From: Nitrospira defluvii
GTDB taxonomy: Bacteria; Nitrospirota; Nitrospiria; Nitrospirales; Nitrospiraceae
DNA length: 42,942 nt
Assembly (NCBI GenBank): GCA_011525625.1
Contig: WYAX01000028.1
Span: 1 to 42,942, forward strand
Direction of reading: 5' to 3'
In this document: piece after piece, positions 1 through 8,176 of the stretch
Numbering within the stretch: position 1 is the stretch's first letter
Layout of the letters: every line of letters starts with the position of its first letter
The notes under the pieces: generated by a model
What the model was told of the DNA's origin: nothing
Seen by the model: the letters and a program-made list of their open reading frames with translations, nothing else
Databases searched by the model: none
Program-made: the position numbers and the translations under genes

Positions 1-1
1 G

Positions 2-511
2 AAAGACACCACCGTCGAGTTGGCCGGTGCCGACCCGTCGCTGCAAGAGTGGGTACGTGAGCGGTTGTGGACCCAGGGGATGCACCTGGCCTCTGCCTCC
101 TTCGAGGAAGGCGACGGGAAATATGTGCTGGCCTTTGATCCGGACGAAGATCCTGCCCTACCGCATCCGCGGGGGCGGCGCGTGTTGCTCACCGGCGGGC
201 GACTCGAGTCGTGGTATCGAATCAAGGATCATCTGTATACCCAGATCGGTCGTCTCACCCCATTGTCCGAACGTCGCGTGAACACGATTGAACGATACGA
301 CCGGGCTCCGGATGGCCGGCAGTATTCTTCACACTACGTCATGACGTATTTCACGCTGGATGGGCAATCGGTCGTGGGGATGGAGAGTTACGTCAACGAG
401 TATCTGGAGGTGAGCGGCATCTGGTTGCCGTTGCGCCGGTGCGTGTCGTTCGGGGAAAGCGGGGCGGTCAAGACACGGGTGATCGAACTCTCACAGCATG
501 AGGTGTGGTGA
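2..511 (+). CDS. DUF3386-like protein, 5' end cut by window
   Basis: The frame is open from the first bases of the window, so the true start lies upstream; a TTG at 20 is only an internal candidate. The visible ~170 residues run through a pattern of alternating beta strands (RVLLTGGRLESWYRIKDH, then HYVMTYFTLDG, then YLEVSGIWLPLRR). This resembles DUF3386, a family of unknown function known mainly from cyanobacteria; I make that link from memory of the family pattern, not from a search. No signal peptide can be judged because the N-terminus is missing. Its TGA overlaps the ATG of the next gene, so it is probably the upstream member of the metal-homeostasis operon. Role unknown. Confidence 0.6.
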   Translation, partial: KDTTVELAGADPSLQEWVRERLWTQGMHLASASFEEGDGKYVLAFDPDEDPALPHPRGRRVLLTGGRLESWYRIKDHLYTQIGRLTPLSERRVNTIERYDRAPDGRQYSSHYVMTYFTLDGQSVVGMESYVNEYLEVSGIWLPLRRCVSFGESGAVKTRVIELSQHEVW

Positions 512-864
512 TGGAGGACAACCAGATGGACGGGGCTCGCCTGATACCGGAGCGGCCGGAGTTGCGGGCAGGGGAATTGGCGCTGGACACAGCCCAGATC
601 CGAGACCGCCGAACGGCCTCCATGTTGCCGTTGGTGGTGTTGTATCAACGGGCCTGGGACCTGGCGCAAGCCGAAGAGGGGTCCCTTGCCTGTCTGGTGC
701 ATTCGGCGGAAGCGGCGGCTTTGGCAGATGCGATACGGCATCTGTTGGATGAGGTCGGCGACCAAGAAGGCAGCACGAGGTGGAGCGTGCGGCTCTCGGA
801 AGCCAGACACTTGAGCGCGGTGCTGCAGGACGCGCTCACGGAAGGAAGGGAAGCGGAATCATGA
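511..864 (+). CDS. hypothetical protein in metal cluster
   Basis: A 117-residue soluble protein of unknown function. I chose the ATG at 511, which shares its A with the TGA of the upstream gene and has a GAGGTG ribosome site about 6 bases before it; a GTG at 505 is also in frame. The sequence is helical and acidic, with Leu/Ala/Glu-rich stretches and a single Cys near the middle ([20 protein letters not shown]). No transmembrane segment or known motif is visible. The stop overlaps the ATG of the moaB-like gene (ATGA), which argues for translational coupling and for it being a real gene. I do not recognise the family. Confidence 0.7.
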   Translation: MEDNQMDGARLIPERPELRAGELALDTAQIRDRRTASMLPLVVLYQRAWDLAQAEEGSLACLVHSAEAAALADAIRHLLDEVGDQEGSTRWSVRLSEARHLSAVLQDALTEGREAES

Positions 865-1406
865 CGGGGATCACGAAGGCCGGGGCGCCGGTTGCTGTGG
901 CGGTACTGACGGTGTCGGATAGCCGAACGCAGGCGACGGATCGGAGCGGCGATACGATCGTCGATCGACTGACCCAGGCAGGTCACCGCCTCGCCGACCG
1001 ACAGTTGTGCAAGGACGATTTTCAAACGATCCGCGAGACGATTGCCGCCTGGGTTGCCGATCCGAAGGTCGACTTCGTGATCGTGACGGGAGGAACCGGT
1101 GTCACGCAACGCGATGTCACCCCGGATGCCGTCCGCTCCCTGTTCACCAAACCGCTTCCCGGTTTCGGCGAACTGTTTCGCTGGTTGAGTTATGGGGAAA
1201 TCGGCACCTCGACGATTCAGTCGCGGGCCGATGCCGGCGTGTGTGGAGACACGATTGTGTTTCTGCTTCCCGGAAGTCCCGGGGCCTGCCGTCTCGGCCT
1301 GGAGCAGATCATCCTGCCCCAGTTGGACATCCAGCATCGACCCTGCAATCTGGTGGAGCTGCTGCCGAGGGTGCGAGATGAACAGGAGCCGCATGTCGAC
1401 GAATAA
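861..1406 (+). CDS. moaB: MoaB/MogA-like molybdopterin adenylyltransferase
   Basis: 181-residue protein of the MoaB/MogA family, which adenylates molybdopterin with ATP before metal insertion in molybdenum cofactor synthesis (cytoplasmic). The family signature is clear: an N-terminal strand [12 protein letters not shown], the [15 protein letters not shown] loop around residues 75-90 that binds the pterin and nucleotide, and a later [10 protein letters not shown] segment. The ATG at 861 overlaps the preceding TGA; an upstream in-frame extension to 780 runs through the previous gene and is not used. It sits just before a ZIP metal transporter. A MoaB paralogue inside a zinc-type cluster is unusual and could be a metal-responsive extra copy, but nothing in its sequence indicates altered chemistry. 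Confidence 0.9.
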   Translation: MTGITKAGAPVAVAVLTVSDSRTQATDRSGDTIVDRLTQAGHRLADRQLCKDDFQTIRETIAAWVADPKVDFVIVTGGTGVTQRDVTPDAVRSLFTKPLPGFGELFRWLSYGEIGTSTIQSRADAGVCGDTIVFLLPGSPGACRLGLEQIILPQLDIQHRPCNLVELLPRVRDEQEPHVDE

Positions 1407-1448
1407 CGACTTCATATTACATGGCATGCGGGGTTGGAGGGCATTCGC

Positions 1449-2255
1449 ATGATGGTCCCCTCCGAGCCGACCTGGGGATTTGCCGTTCTGATGGGGCTAC
1501 TCGGAAGTCTGGGGGCCTTGATTCCGGCCTGTCTCGTGCTGTTCATCCCCGACGGATGGCGCCGCCGTGCGATGCCATACTTGTTGAGTTATGCAACCGG
1601 GACGATGCTGGCCACCGCGATCATCGGACTCATTCCCGAAGCGTTGGAACACGTCCCCGTCTATGAAGTCGGAATTTCGCTGCTGGCCGGTCTGGTGCTG
1701 TTTTTCGTGCTGGAGTGGGCGGTGATCTGGCGGCATGCGCACGGTGATGAATCGGAAGCAGACCGGCCTGGCCATGTGCATCACCACAATCATGCAGAGG
1801 GGACGGCGAAGAAGACCGGGATGCTGGTGCTGATCGGCGACGGGGTTCACAACATGGCGGACGGGATCGCCATCGGTGCCGCCTGTGTGGCCTCGCCGGG
1901 TCTCGGGTTGGTGACGACGTTGGCGGTATTGGGGCATGAAGTCCCGCAAGAATTGAGCGACTTCACGATTCTCCTCTCGAGCGGCTTTTCACGTTGGCGG
2001 GCGTTCTTCTGGAACACAGTCTCAGGGTTGGGCACCCTCGTCGGGGTGGTGATCGCCTATGGAGGGCTCGGATATGCAGAAGCGATTGTGCCCTACGCGC
2101 TCAGCGTGGCGGCTGCCAGCTTCCTCTACATCGGCCTCGCGGATTTGGTGCCGGGATTACACGGTCGGGTCGGCGCGGCCAAGGGCCTGTGGCAATTCGC
2201 CATGATGATTGCGGGAATGGTCACAATCGGGGCGCTGACGATGTTACCGCATTGA
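1449..2255 (+). CDS. ZIP-family metal importer
   Basis: Inner-membrane ZIP (ZRT/IRT-like) transporter, 268 residues, expected to import Zn2+ or another divalent metal into the cytoplasm. About eight hydrophobic segments are visible. The family-defining helices carry HNMADGIAIG and HEVPQELSDF, the paired His/Asp/Glu metal-binding motifs of transmembrane helices 4 and 5. The cytoplasmic loop before them is His-rich (HVHHHNHAEG), as is typical. The ATG at 1449 has GGAGG eight bases upstream; a second ATG follows at once and a TTG lies at 1434. Its place beside COG0523 proteins and zinc-free ribosomal paralogues makes zinc the likely substrate. Length is normal for the family. Confidence 0.92.
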   Translation: MMVPSEPTWGFAVLMGLLGSLGALIPACLVLFIPDGWRRRAMPYLLSYATGTMLATAIIGLIPEALEHVPVYEVGISLLAGLVLFFVLEWAVIWRHAHGDESEADRPGHVHHHNHAEGTAKKTGMLVLIGDGVHNMADGIAIGAACVASPGLGLVTTLAVLGHEVPQELSDFTILLSSGFSRWRAFFWNTVSGLGTLVGVVIAYGGLGYAEAIVPYALSVAAASFLYIGLADLVPGLHGRVGAAKGLWQFAMMIAGMVTIGALTMLPH

Positions 2256-2270
2256 TGGCGAGGAGACGGC

Positions 2271-2843
2271 ATGGACGCGACGAGAAGACAGGCGCAACTG
2301 GGCACACAGACTATTCAGTTAACGGGATTCATTCCCCGACCCGGAGAGCGGCTTCGGGCGAAGTTCACGATTCCGGCAGCCAGGCGAGCGGATCGGCCGC
2401 TGACGACGGAAGACTTGTGCCGAGGCCTGATCCTGGTCTCGACCCTTCCGAACATTCACAAGCACGCCTGCCTCTCACAGATCGTCGATCTGGAGGAACG
2501 AAGCCGTGCCCTCTCCGGACCGCTGCGGATCGTGCACGTCTCGGCGGATCACGAGAGCTATTGGCAGGAGGTCGATCAGTTCCATCCGAACATCCAGGCT
2601 GCCGGCTATTCCTTGTACTCTGCCGACCCTTCGAGTCGTGGGGCGTTCGTGACCGCCTTCGGAGTCGGCGTGGAAGGGCACCATCGTATTGCGCATGGGT
2701 TGTTTCTCCTACGAGAGGGAATGTTCCTGAAGAGCGAGGTCCCGACGGATCAGATGCAGTCGGTCGAGGTGACTCAGTTCCTGCGTGACTCCGCGCGGTG
2801 TCTGATGGCGGCCGACCGGAGCGGGATTGGTCGTCCCGCGTGA
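2271..2843 (+). CDS. Tpx-like thioredoxin-fold protein
   Basis: 190-residue cytoplasmic protein with the layout of an atypical 2-Cys peroxiredoxin of the Tpx type: an N-terminal beta region (QLTGFIPRPGERLRAKFTIP), then RGLILVSTLPNIHKHACLSQ, which lines up with the VPSIDTPVCDxQ active-site loop of thiol peroxidases, then an alternating alpha/beta tail. The Cys in HAC (about residue 67) sits where the peroxidatic Cys would be. A second Cys occurs only near the C-terminus, and the usual resolving Cys position is not occupied. The ATG at 2271 follows GAGGAG. Its TGA overlaps the ATG of the dihydroorotase gene. Peroxidase activity is inferred, and it may have diverged to another thiol role. Confidence 0.65.
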   Translation: MDATRRQAQLGTQTIQLTGFIPRPGERLRAKFTIPAARRADRPLTTEDLCRGLILVSTLPNIHKHACLSQIVDLEERSRALSGPLRIVHVSADHESYWQEVDQFHPNIQAAGYSLYSADPSSRGAFVTAFGVGVEGHHRIAHGLFLLREGMFLKSEVPTDQMQSVEVTQFLRDSARCLMAADRSGIGRPA

Positions 2844-4126
2844 TGCTGATTCATGGCGGACAAGTATTGGACCCAGGCCATTACGTGGGCGAGGCCGATG
2901 TCTTGATCGGCGAAGGAAGGGTCATGGCCGTGCAGGCAGGGCTGGTCACGCGTATTGAGCTACGCCACGTGACCAGGATCGATGCGGAGGGATTGCTGGT
3001 GGTGCCGGGTTTAGTCGATCTCCACGCACACCTTCGGGAGCCGGTGTTTGAATACAAGGAGACGCTCGCCACCGGAACTGCTGCCGCGGCGGCAGGCGGG
3101 TTTACGACGGTTTGCTGCATGCCGAATACGAAGCCGGTCAACGACGACATCGCGGTGACAGGCTGGATCATCGAACGGGCGAAGGCGGCGTCGGCCCATG
3201 TTCATCCGATCGGGGCGATGACCCTGGGGTCGGCTGGCCGCGAACTCGCCGATTTTCGCGCTCTCAAACAAGCCGGGTGCGTGGCCGTCTCCGATGATGG
3301 CCGGCCGGTCATGTGCGAGGAGATCATGCGGCGGGTGATGCAGTCTGCGGCTGAATCGAATCTGCCGGTCATCGACCATTGCGAAGATACCATGGCCTCG
3401 GGATGCGGGTGTATGAACGACGGGCCGGTGTCGCGGGCCATGGGGTTGAGGGGTATGCCTGGCGACGCGGAAAACCGAATGATCGCCCGCGACATCCGGT
3501 TGGCCAGGAAGGTCGGAGCCCGACTGCACGTCGCACATCTGAGCACGGCAGGCGGAGTCGAGATGGTGCGCAAGGCCAAATCGGATGGAGTGCGGATCAC
3601 GGCGGAAGTCTGCCCGCATCATTTTACGCTGACCGATGAAGCGGTGCCGACCTATGGAGCGAATGCCAAGATGAACCCGCCCTTGCGGAGTGAGCGGGAT
3701 CGTACCGCGCTGATTGAGGGACTGGCGGATGGCACCATCGACGCGATCGCGACGGACCATGCTCCGCATGCCGAATACGAGAAACAGTGGGGAATGGATC
3801 GGGCACCCTTCGGCGTCGTCGGGTTGGAAACAGCCCTCGCGTTGACCCTGCGACTGGTCCAGCAGGGACGATTGACGTTGCTGCGGGCGATCACGTGTTT
3901 GACCAGCGCGCCCGCTGCGGTCCTTGGGCTGCAGAACGGCACGCTCAAGCCGGGGGCTGCCGCTGACGTCACGCTGATCAATCTTGACGCGTCTTGGACG
4001 GTGGACCCTGAACGGTTTCGATCCAAAGGGCGCAATACGCCGTTTGGCGGCTGGGCGCTGAAGGGCCAAGTCATACGAACCCTGGTGATGGGGAAGACCG
4101 TCTATCAGGGGTCCGAAACAAGATGA
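2843..4126 (+). CDS. pyrC: dihydroorotase (class I), zinc-cluster copy
   Basis: 427-residue amidohydrolase that interconverts N-carbamoyl-aspartate and dihydroorotate in pyrimidine synthesis. Hallmarks: the metal-binding H-A-H in DLHAHLREP (about residues 60-67), FEYKE and GGFTTVCCMPNT, the DHCED loop, HVAHLST, EVCPHHFTLTDE, and the catalytic ATDHAPH near residue 305. The ATG at 2843 shares a base with the previous TGA; a longer in-frame start at 2798 would overlap that gene by 46 bases and is less likely. Extra pyrC copies are known in Zur-controlled clusters together with COG0523 and cysteine-free ribosomal proteins, which fits here. The usual metal ligands are present, so zinc independence cannot be read from the sequence. 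Confidence 0.92.
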   Translation: MLIHGGQVLDPGHYVGEADVLIGEGRVMAVQAGLVTRIELRHVTRIDAEGLLVVPGLVDLHAHLREPVFEYKETLATGTAAAAAGGFTTVCCMPNTKPVNDDIAVTGWIIERAKAASAHVHPIGAMTLGSAGRELADFRALKQAGCVAVSDDGRPVMCEEIMRRVMQSAAESNLPVIDHCEDTMASGCGCMNDGPVSRAMGLRGMPGDAENRMIARDIRLARKVGARLHVAHLSTAGGVEMVRKAKSDGVRITAEVCPHHFTLTDEAVPTYGANAKMNPPLRSERDRTALIEGLADGTIDAIATDHAPHAEYEKQWGMDRAPFGVVGLETALALTLRLVQQGRLTLLRAITCLTSAPAAVLGLQNGTLKPGAAADVTLINLDASWTVDPERFRSKGRNTPFGGWALKGQVIRTLVMGKTVYQGSETR

Positions 4127-4151
4127 GGAACTATGGTCTGTGAGGAGCACC

Positions 4152-4373
4152 ATGACTGACCCGCTCGCAACGCCGCCGTCCGGCTTTCTTGCGTTTCTTC
4201 CTCAAGAGTATCAGGGGGAATTCTCGCGCGATTGGATCCTGGGGCTCTCTCCCTTTTCCGACCAGACCTGTCGGCGGTGTTTTCCCGTGCAGCAGAGCCA
4301 ATGGATCAGGGTAGGAACGGAGGAATTCGATGAGCAGGACTTGAAGTGTGAACTGTGGTTTCAATCGGTGTAG
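4152..4373 (+). CDS. small hypothetical protein (73 aa)
   Basis: Short soluble protein, start ATG at 4152 preceded by GAGGAG at the right distance. It has three Cys, including the pair in TCRRC at about residues 40-44 and another in DLKCELW near the end, and several aromatic residues (FLAFLPQEYQGEF, WILGLSPF). A metal site is conceivable but not shown. It lies between pyrC and the S18 paralogue, in the same direction, with gaps of about 25 bases on each side, so it is probably cotranscribed. I do not recognise a family. Confidence 0.65.
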   Translation: MTDPLATPPSGFLAFLPQEYQGEFSRDWILGLSPFSDQTCRRCFPVQQSQWIRVGTEEFDEQDLKCELWFQSV

Positions 4374-4400
4374 TTCCGAGGATCGACGAAAGGGGGAGGA

Positions 4401-4616
4401 ATGTTACCTGAACGACGGCGTCGAGTCATCGACGACACCACGCCGGTGGACTGGAAGAATGTCGAGTGGTTACGGAGCTTTCTCAGCGAACGGGGAAGGA
4501 TGTTGCCGAGGCGAATGACGGGCAACAGTTTGCAGCGGCAACGGGTGATCGCGCAGGCCATCAAGCGGGCACGCCATATGGCATTACTCCCGTTTGCGGG
4601 GCCGGAAGGATCGTAG
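4401..4616 (+). CDS. rpsR: ribosomal protein bS18, cysteine-free paralogue
   Basis: 71-residue small-subunit protein S18. The core matches the family: [26 protein letters not shown], then the C-terminal [13 protein letters not shown]. No Cys is present anywhere, so this is the zinc-independent (C-minus) form. Such paralogues replace the zinc-holding version when zinc is scarce and thereby release ribosomal zinc. The ATG at 4401 follows GGGGGAGGA. It stands next to the S14 paralogue and upstream of the COG0523 genes. The housekeeping S18 gene would be elsewhere in the genome, with rpsF and rplI; that is expectation, not seen here. Confidence 0.9.
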   Translation: MLPERRRRVIDDTTPVDWKNVEWLRSFLSERGRMLPRRMTGNSLQRQRVIAQAIKRARHMALLPFAGPEGS

Positions 4617-4657
4617 TCTGGAGCAGAACCGGTCGATCAACCAATGAGGAGAGAGCC

Positions 4658-4963
4658 ATGGCTAAATTGAGCAGCCAGTTGAGAAACGAGAAGCGCAAGC
4701 AGTTGGTGGCGAAGTATGCCGAACAACGCCGAACCTTGAAAGCAGTCGTCAGGAATCAGGCCGCTAGTCTGGAAGAGAAACAGGAGGCCCAGAGCAGGTT
4801 GAACTCGTTGCCGCGCAATGCGTCTCCGGTGCGGGTCCGGAACCGTTGCGGGATTTCCGGCCGGGTGCGCGGCTACCTGAGACGATTCGGTCTGTCGCGC
4901 ATCGATTTCAGGTTGTTGGCGCTGAAGGGGGAGATTCCCGGCGTGCGTAAGTCGAGTTGGTGA
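4658..4963 (+). CDS. rpsN: ribosomal protein uS14, zinc-independent long form
   Basis: 101-residue S14 of the long E. coli-like type: [20 protein letters not shown] at the N-terminus, [20 protein letters not shown] in the middle, then [11 protein letters not shown] and [11 protein letters not shown] at the end. Only one Cys is present and the CxxC...CxxC zinc ribbon of the short form is absent, so this is a C-minus paralogue. The ATG at 4658 has GAGGAGAG before it; the frame is open upstream to 4466, but that stretch is the overlapping S18 gene. It probably acts with the S18, L28 and L33 copies to adjust ribosome composition under zinc limitation. Confidence 0.93.
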   Translation: MAKLSSQLRNEKRKQLVAKYAEQRRTLKAVVRNQAASLEEKQEAQSRLNSLPRNASPVRVRNRCGISGRVRGYLRRFGLSRIDFRLLALKGEIPGVRKSSW

Positions 4964-5007
4964 TCATGCGGCGTGAGCTCGAAGTCGGAAGATACCGGAG
5001 GTGACCC

Positions 5008-6255
5008 ATGTCGACTGAGCAGATCCCATCGCGTCCGTTGCCGGTTACGATGGTGTGCGGATGTGCTGGAGCGGGAAAGAGCAGGGTGATTCGGGAATGG
5101 GTCGCCGAATGTGGAGGCGAACGATGGGCGTTGCTCCTCCACGACCGGAGCGAGCATGAGTGGGCGGCGGTCGACGGGACCGGTCACGCCATGAACATCT
5201 ACTCGTTGGGGGAGTCATTGGCCGAGTTGATGCGGTCGTGCGCGAGCTGTTCGTTTCGCGAAGCACTGACGGACGCAATCCTGACCATCGCCGGTATGCG
5301 TCGATTTGATCGATTGATCGTCGAATGTTCAGGTCTGGTCGAAGCGACCATGGCGGCGGCGGTCTTCAATGATGCCATTGCAGATGAGGAGCCGCTCGCC
5401 GGGCTGGCGCGACTGGATCAACTGGTGACGGTCGTGGATGCCGCGACCGTCTGGGAAGGCGTTCGCAGCGCCGATGCGTTGGGGGAGCGGGGAATGAGTG
5501 GCGGCGAAGACGATACCAGGGTGCTCTCGGAACTGCTGGTGGAGCAGATCGAGCACTGCTCATTGATCGCTCTCAATAGGAGTGAAGCGATCGATGCGGA
5601 CTGCCGTGAACGGGTCATCACGCTCCTCCGGTGTCTGAATCCGGAGGCAGAGGTCCTGTTGGCGTCCGACAGGGTAGCAGGGGCAGCGCGCATCCTGGCC
5701 CCTAGGGTCGGAGCGGAGCACGGCATCAGTTTCCAGCCCGGCTGGGCCAAGCTGATCGACGGGAACGACAGTCTGCCTGAGTCATCGCAAGAATGGAGCA
5801 CTGGAGTGTTCCGCGCGAGCCGTCCGTTTCACCCGGAACGCTTGTGGCGCTGTGTTGAAGAGGACTGGCCCGGTGTCCTGCGGTGTAAGGGGTATTTCTG
5901 GTTGGCATCGCAGCCTGACCGCTGCTTCTCCTGGGAGCAGACGGCCGGTAGCCGGCACTTCGAATGGGTGGGGCACTGGTGGGTGGCGACGCCGCAGCCT
6001 GAGTGGCCGACTAACGAGACGTTTCTGCGCCGCCTGAAGTCGCAGTGGACGATCGAGTTCGGAGATCGCCGCCAGGAACTGGCGTGTATAGGGTATGGAG
6101 CCGACCAGGAGACGCTCTTCGCACGGCTGAAGCGGTGCCTGCTGACCACCGATGAACTCTTGCTCGGCGAGGAGGCCTGGCGCCGATTCGCCGACCCCTT
6201 CGAGCAGGCAACGCAGGAGGCGGGATCGCGCGAGGATGAAACGGATCCGGAATGA
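5008..6255 (+). CDS. degenerate COG0523 GTPase-like protein
   Basis: 415 residues, colinear with the canonical COG0523 protein encoded just downstream, including the C-terminal CobW_C-type region ([24 protein letters not shown]). Key sites are altered. The P-loop is GCAGAGKS (about 18-25). The metal-binding CxCC motif reads CASC followed by SFREAL (about 78-86), so the middle Cys is Ser. The Walker B region is ECSG (106-109). The guanine-specificity NKxD motif reads NRSE (about 190-193). The start at 5008 has a strong GGAGGTGA site. It is probably a duplicated metallochaperone that lost GTP specificity or became a partner subunit; the reading frame is intact, so it is not simply a decayed gene. 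Confidence 0.88.
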   Translation: MSTEQIPSRPLPVTMVCGCAGAGKSRVIREWVAECGGERWALLLHDRSEHEWAAVDGTGHAMNIYSLGESLAELMRSCASCSFREALTDAILTIAGMRRFDRLIVECSGLVEATMAAAVFNDAIADEEPLAGLARLDQLVTVVDAATVWEGVRSADALGERGMSGGEDDTRVLSELLVEQIEHCSLIALNRSEAIDADCRERVITLLRCLNPEAEVLLASDRVAGAARILAPRVGAEHGISFQPGWAKLIDGNDSLPESSQEWSTGVFRASRPFHPERLWRCVEEDWPGVLRCKGYFWLASQPDRCFSWEQTAGSRHFEWVGHWWVATPQPEWPTNETFLRRLKSQWTIEFGDRRQELACIGYGADQETLFARLKRCLLTTDELLLGEEAWRRFADPFEQATQEAGSREDETDPE

Positions 6256-6268
6256 AAGGAGTCGAACG

Positions 6269-7516
6269 ATGACAACCACGACGACGCAGATTTCGCAAGA
6301 CCGCCGCTTGCCGGTGACGGTGTTGTCGGGATTTTTAGGTGCGGGGAAGACGACCTTGCTCAATCATGTCCTGCACAATCGGGAGGGGCTTCGAGTGGCC
6401 GTGATCGTCAACGACATGAGCGAGGTGAATATCGACGCCACCATCCTGGCACAGGGGGATGCGTCGTTGAGCCGCACTGAGGAACAGCTGGTCGAAATGA
6501 GCAACGGGTGCATCTGCTGCACCTTGCGGGAGGATCTCCTCAAAGAGGTCGCGCGGTTGGCTCAGGCGGAACGGTTCGACTACTTACTGATCGAGTCGAC
6601 CGGGATTTCAGAGCCGATGCCGGTGGCGGAAACGTTTCAATTTCAGGACGAAGGCGGACGAAGTCTCTCGACGGTGGCTCGATTGGATACGATGGTCACC
6701 GTGATCGACGCGGCCAGTTTCTTGAAGGACTATCAGGAGGCGGAGGATCTGGCGGCGCGGGGATTGGCGCTTGGCGAGCAGGACGAGCGCACGATCACGG
6801 ATCTCCTCATCGATCAGGTGGAATTCGCCAATGTCTTGGTCATCAATAAGACGGACCTGGTCTCCACGGAAGAATTGGCGACGCTCGAGGCGATTCTTGC
6901 GAAGCTGAATCCCGAGGCCCGGATCTTCCGTGCCGAGCAAGGGCGTGTTCCGGTGGCGGCGCTGCTCGACACCAAGCGCTTTGATTTTGAGCGGGCCGGC
7001 CAGGCGGCGGGTTGGATGAAGACCTTGCGCGGCGAGGAGTCTTCGGAAGCCGATGAATACGGGATCACGAGCTTCGTCTACCGGGCGCGGCGGCCGTTCC
7101 ATCCGACACGCTGGTGGAACGCGATGCAACTGACGTGGCCTGGCGTGCTCCGATCCAAAGGGCTGTTTTGGATTGCGTCGAGGCCTGACTTGATCGGCCT
7201 CTGGTCGCAGGCCGGTGGGGCCGGTTCGGTGCGGTGGATCGGGCGCTGGTTTGCTGCGATCCCGGAAACGGAATGGCCGGACGGCGAGGCGGACCATCGG
7301 CGCATGGACAACGGCTGGGACCCCGAGTTCGGCGATCGGACGCAGGAACTGGTCGTGATCGGACGGAATATGGACCAGATCTCACTCACCTCCATGCTCG
7401 ACGAATGTCTGTTGACAGACGACGAATGGCGACCGGGTTTGGCCGCATGGCGTGCGGCGGCGGATCCGTTTCCGCGACAGGCGCCCGACCCGGAACTGGA
7501 GTCGGCCGGCGCATAA
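6269..7516 (+). CDS. COG0523 zinc metallochaperone GTPase (ZigA/YciC-like)
   Basis: 415-residue cytoplasmic G3E-family GTPase. All family motifs are intact: Walker A GFLGAGKT (about 21-28), the metal-binding CICC followed by TLREDL (about 81-90), ESTG (about 109-112), and NKTD (about 192-195) for guanine recognition. The C-terminal CobW_C region has RPFHPTRWW and [12 protein letters not shown]. The ATG at 6269 is preceded by AAAGGAG; the open frame extends upstream to 6152 inside the previous gene, which is not used. Relatives hydrolyse GTP to deliver Zn2+ to client enzymes under zinc starvation. With ZIP, PyrC and ribosomal paralogues as neighbours, zinc is the most likely metal. Only 13 bases separate it from the degenerate paralogue. 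Confidence 0.93.
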   Translation: MTTTTTQISQDRRLPVTVLSGFLGAGKTTLLNHVLHNREGLRVAVIVNDMSEVNIDATILAQGDASLSRTEEQLVEMSNGCICCTLREDLLKEVARLAQAERFDYLLIESTGISEPMPVAETFQFQDEGGRSLSTVARLDTMVTVIDAASFLKDYQEAEDLAARGLALGEQDERTITDLLIDQVEFANVLVINKTDLVSTEELATLEAILAKLNPEARIFRAEQGRVPVAALLDTKRFDFERAGQAAGWMKTLRGEESSEADEYGITSFVYRARRPFHPTRWWNAMQLTWPGVLRSKGLFWIASRPDLIGLWSQAGGAGSVRWIGRWFAAIPETEWPDGEADHRRMDNGWDPEFGDRTQELVVIGRNMDQISLTSMLDECLLTDDEWRPGLAAWRAAADPFPRQAPDPELESAGA

Positions 7517-7552
7517 GCCGGCTGGACATGAAGGGAAGCACAGGAGGACTTG

Positions 7553-7789
7553 ATGGCACGCTATTGTCAGGTGACGGGAAAAAAGCCGATGGCCGGGAAC
7601 CATGTGAGTCATGCAAACAACCGAACGAGGCGGAGGTTTTTGCCGAACCTTCAGCGGAAGCGTTATTTCCTGCCGGATGAGAACCGCTGGATCACGCTGT
7701 CGGTGTCGACCCGTGGCATGAGAATCATCGATAAGAAGGGGCTGGCGCGCGTCGTGGCGGATCTGCGGGCGGCCGGCCAGACGCTCTAA
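7553..7789 (+). CDS. rpmB: ribosomal protein bL28, zinc-independent form
   Basis: 78-residue L28 of the E. coli type: [32 protein letters not shown], then [13 protein letters not shown]. Only one Cys occurs, in the CQVTG segment where zinc-binding versions have CxxC, so this is a C-minus form. The ATG at 7553 follows AGGAGG; a TTG three bases before is not needed. It ends the tightly packed part of the zinc cluster, immediately before a dispersed inverted-repeat element. Bacteria usually keep rpmB and rpmG together; here the element separates them by about 220 bases. Confidence 0.93.
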   Translation: MARYCQVTGKKPMAGNHVSHANNRTRRRFLPNLQRKRYFLPDENRWITLSVSTRGMRIIDKKGLARVVADLRAAGQTL

Positions 7790-7790
7790 C

Positions 7791-7913
7791 AGGATGCGGA
7801 AAAAGTCCGCCAGCGGCGTTCTCGCATCGCTCAGAGGCTCACCGTACGGCACAAGTACGATTCGCCTCTTCGTTCGCTGCGGCCTTGCTGGACGGCCTTT
7901 TTACGCATCCTGC
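7791..7913. repeat. dispersed inverted-repeat element, copy 1
   Basis: About 123 bp with matching inverted ends: AGGATGCGGAAAAAGTCCG at the left and, on the other strand, AGGATGCGTAAAAAGGCCG from the right end, each followed by CCAGC. The interior holds a GAGGCTCACCGTACGGCACA segment and ends in CTGCGGCCTTGCTGGACGG. A second copy with the same layout lies at 21650-21775. It starts directly after the rpmB stop codon. The transcript could fold into one long hairpin whose right arm includes a T-run, so it may also end transcription. It is too short to encode a transposase, so it is a REP/MITE-like element. Confidence 0.75.
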
Positions 7914-7929
7914 GGGCTATTCTGACGCG

Positions 7930-7964
7930 ACACGGCCCGTGTGCGAAATGCGACGTATGACGCA
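7930..7964. promoter_or_regulatory. two palindromes upstream of rpmG
   Basis: Between the repeat element and the L33 gene lie two adjacent dyads: ACACGG-C-CCGTGT at 7930-7942 (perfect) and TGCGAC-GTAT-GACGCA at 7949-7964 (one mismatch per arm pair). Their size and spacing fit operator sites for a dimeric repressor such as Zur, but they do not match a Zur box that I can recite with confidence for this phylum. They lie 48-82 bases before the rpmG start, in a promoter-like position. Confidence 0.3.
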
Positions 7965-8011
7965 ATCATCGAGTTTTTTCCGCAGACTACTAACCGAGAA
8001 AGGACGAAGTC

Positions 8012-8170
8012 ATGCGTGAGATCGTGGCATTGGCTTGCACCGGTTGTGAGACGCCGGGCATGTCGCTCTATTGGACGATGAAGAATAAGAAGAATGATCC
8101 CGATCGCATCGAGCTGAAGAAGTACTGCGCGCGCTGCCGCCGGCATGCGACGCACAAGGAGAAACGATAA
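8012..8170 (+). CDS. rpmG: ribosomal protein bL33, with CxxC zinc pairs
   Basis: 52-residue L33. Family pattern: [42 protein letters not shown]. Two CxxC pairs are present (about residues 9-12 and 39-42), so this copy is the zinc-binding C-plus form, unlike the S18, S14 and L28 copies just upstream. The ATG at 8012 has AAAGGA about 8 bases before it. It is followed after 6 bases by the FmdB-like gene. Either it is the main rpmG gene that happens to be here, or the cluster is not purely a zinc-sparing set. Confidence 0.92.
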   Translation: MREIVALACTGCETPGMSLYWTMKNKKNDPDRIELKKYCARCRRHATHKEKR

Positions 8171-8176
8171 GTCATC

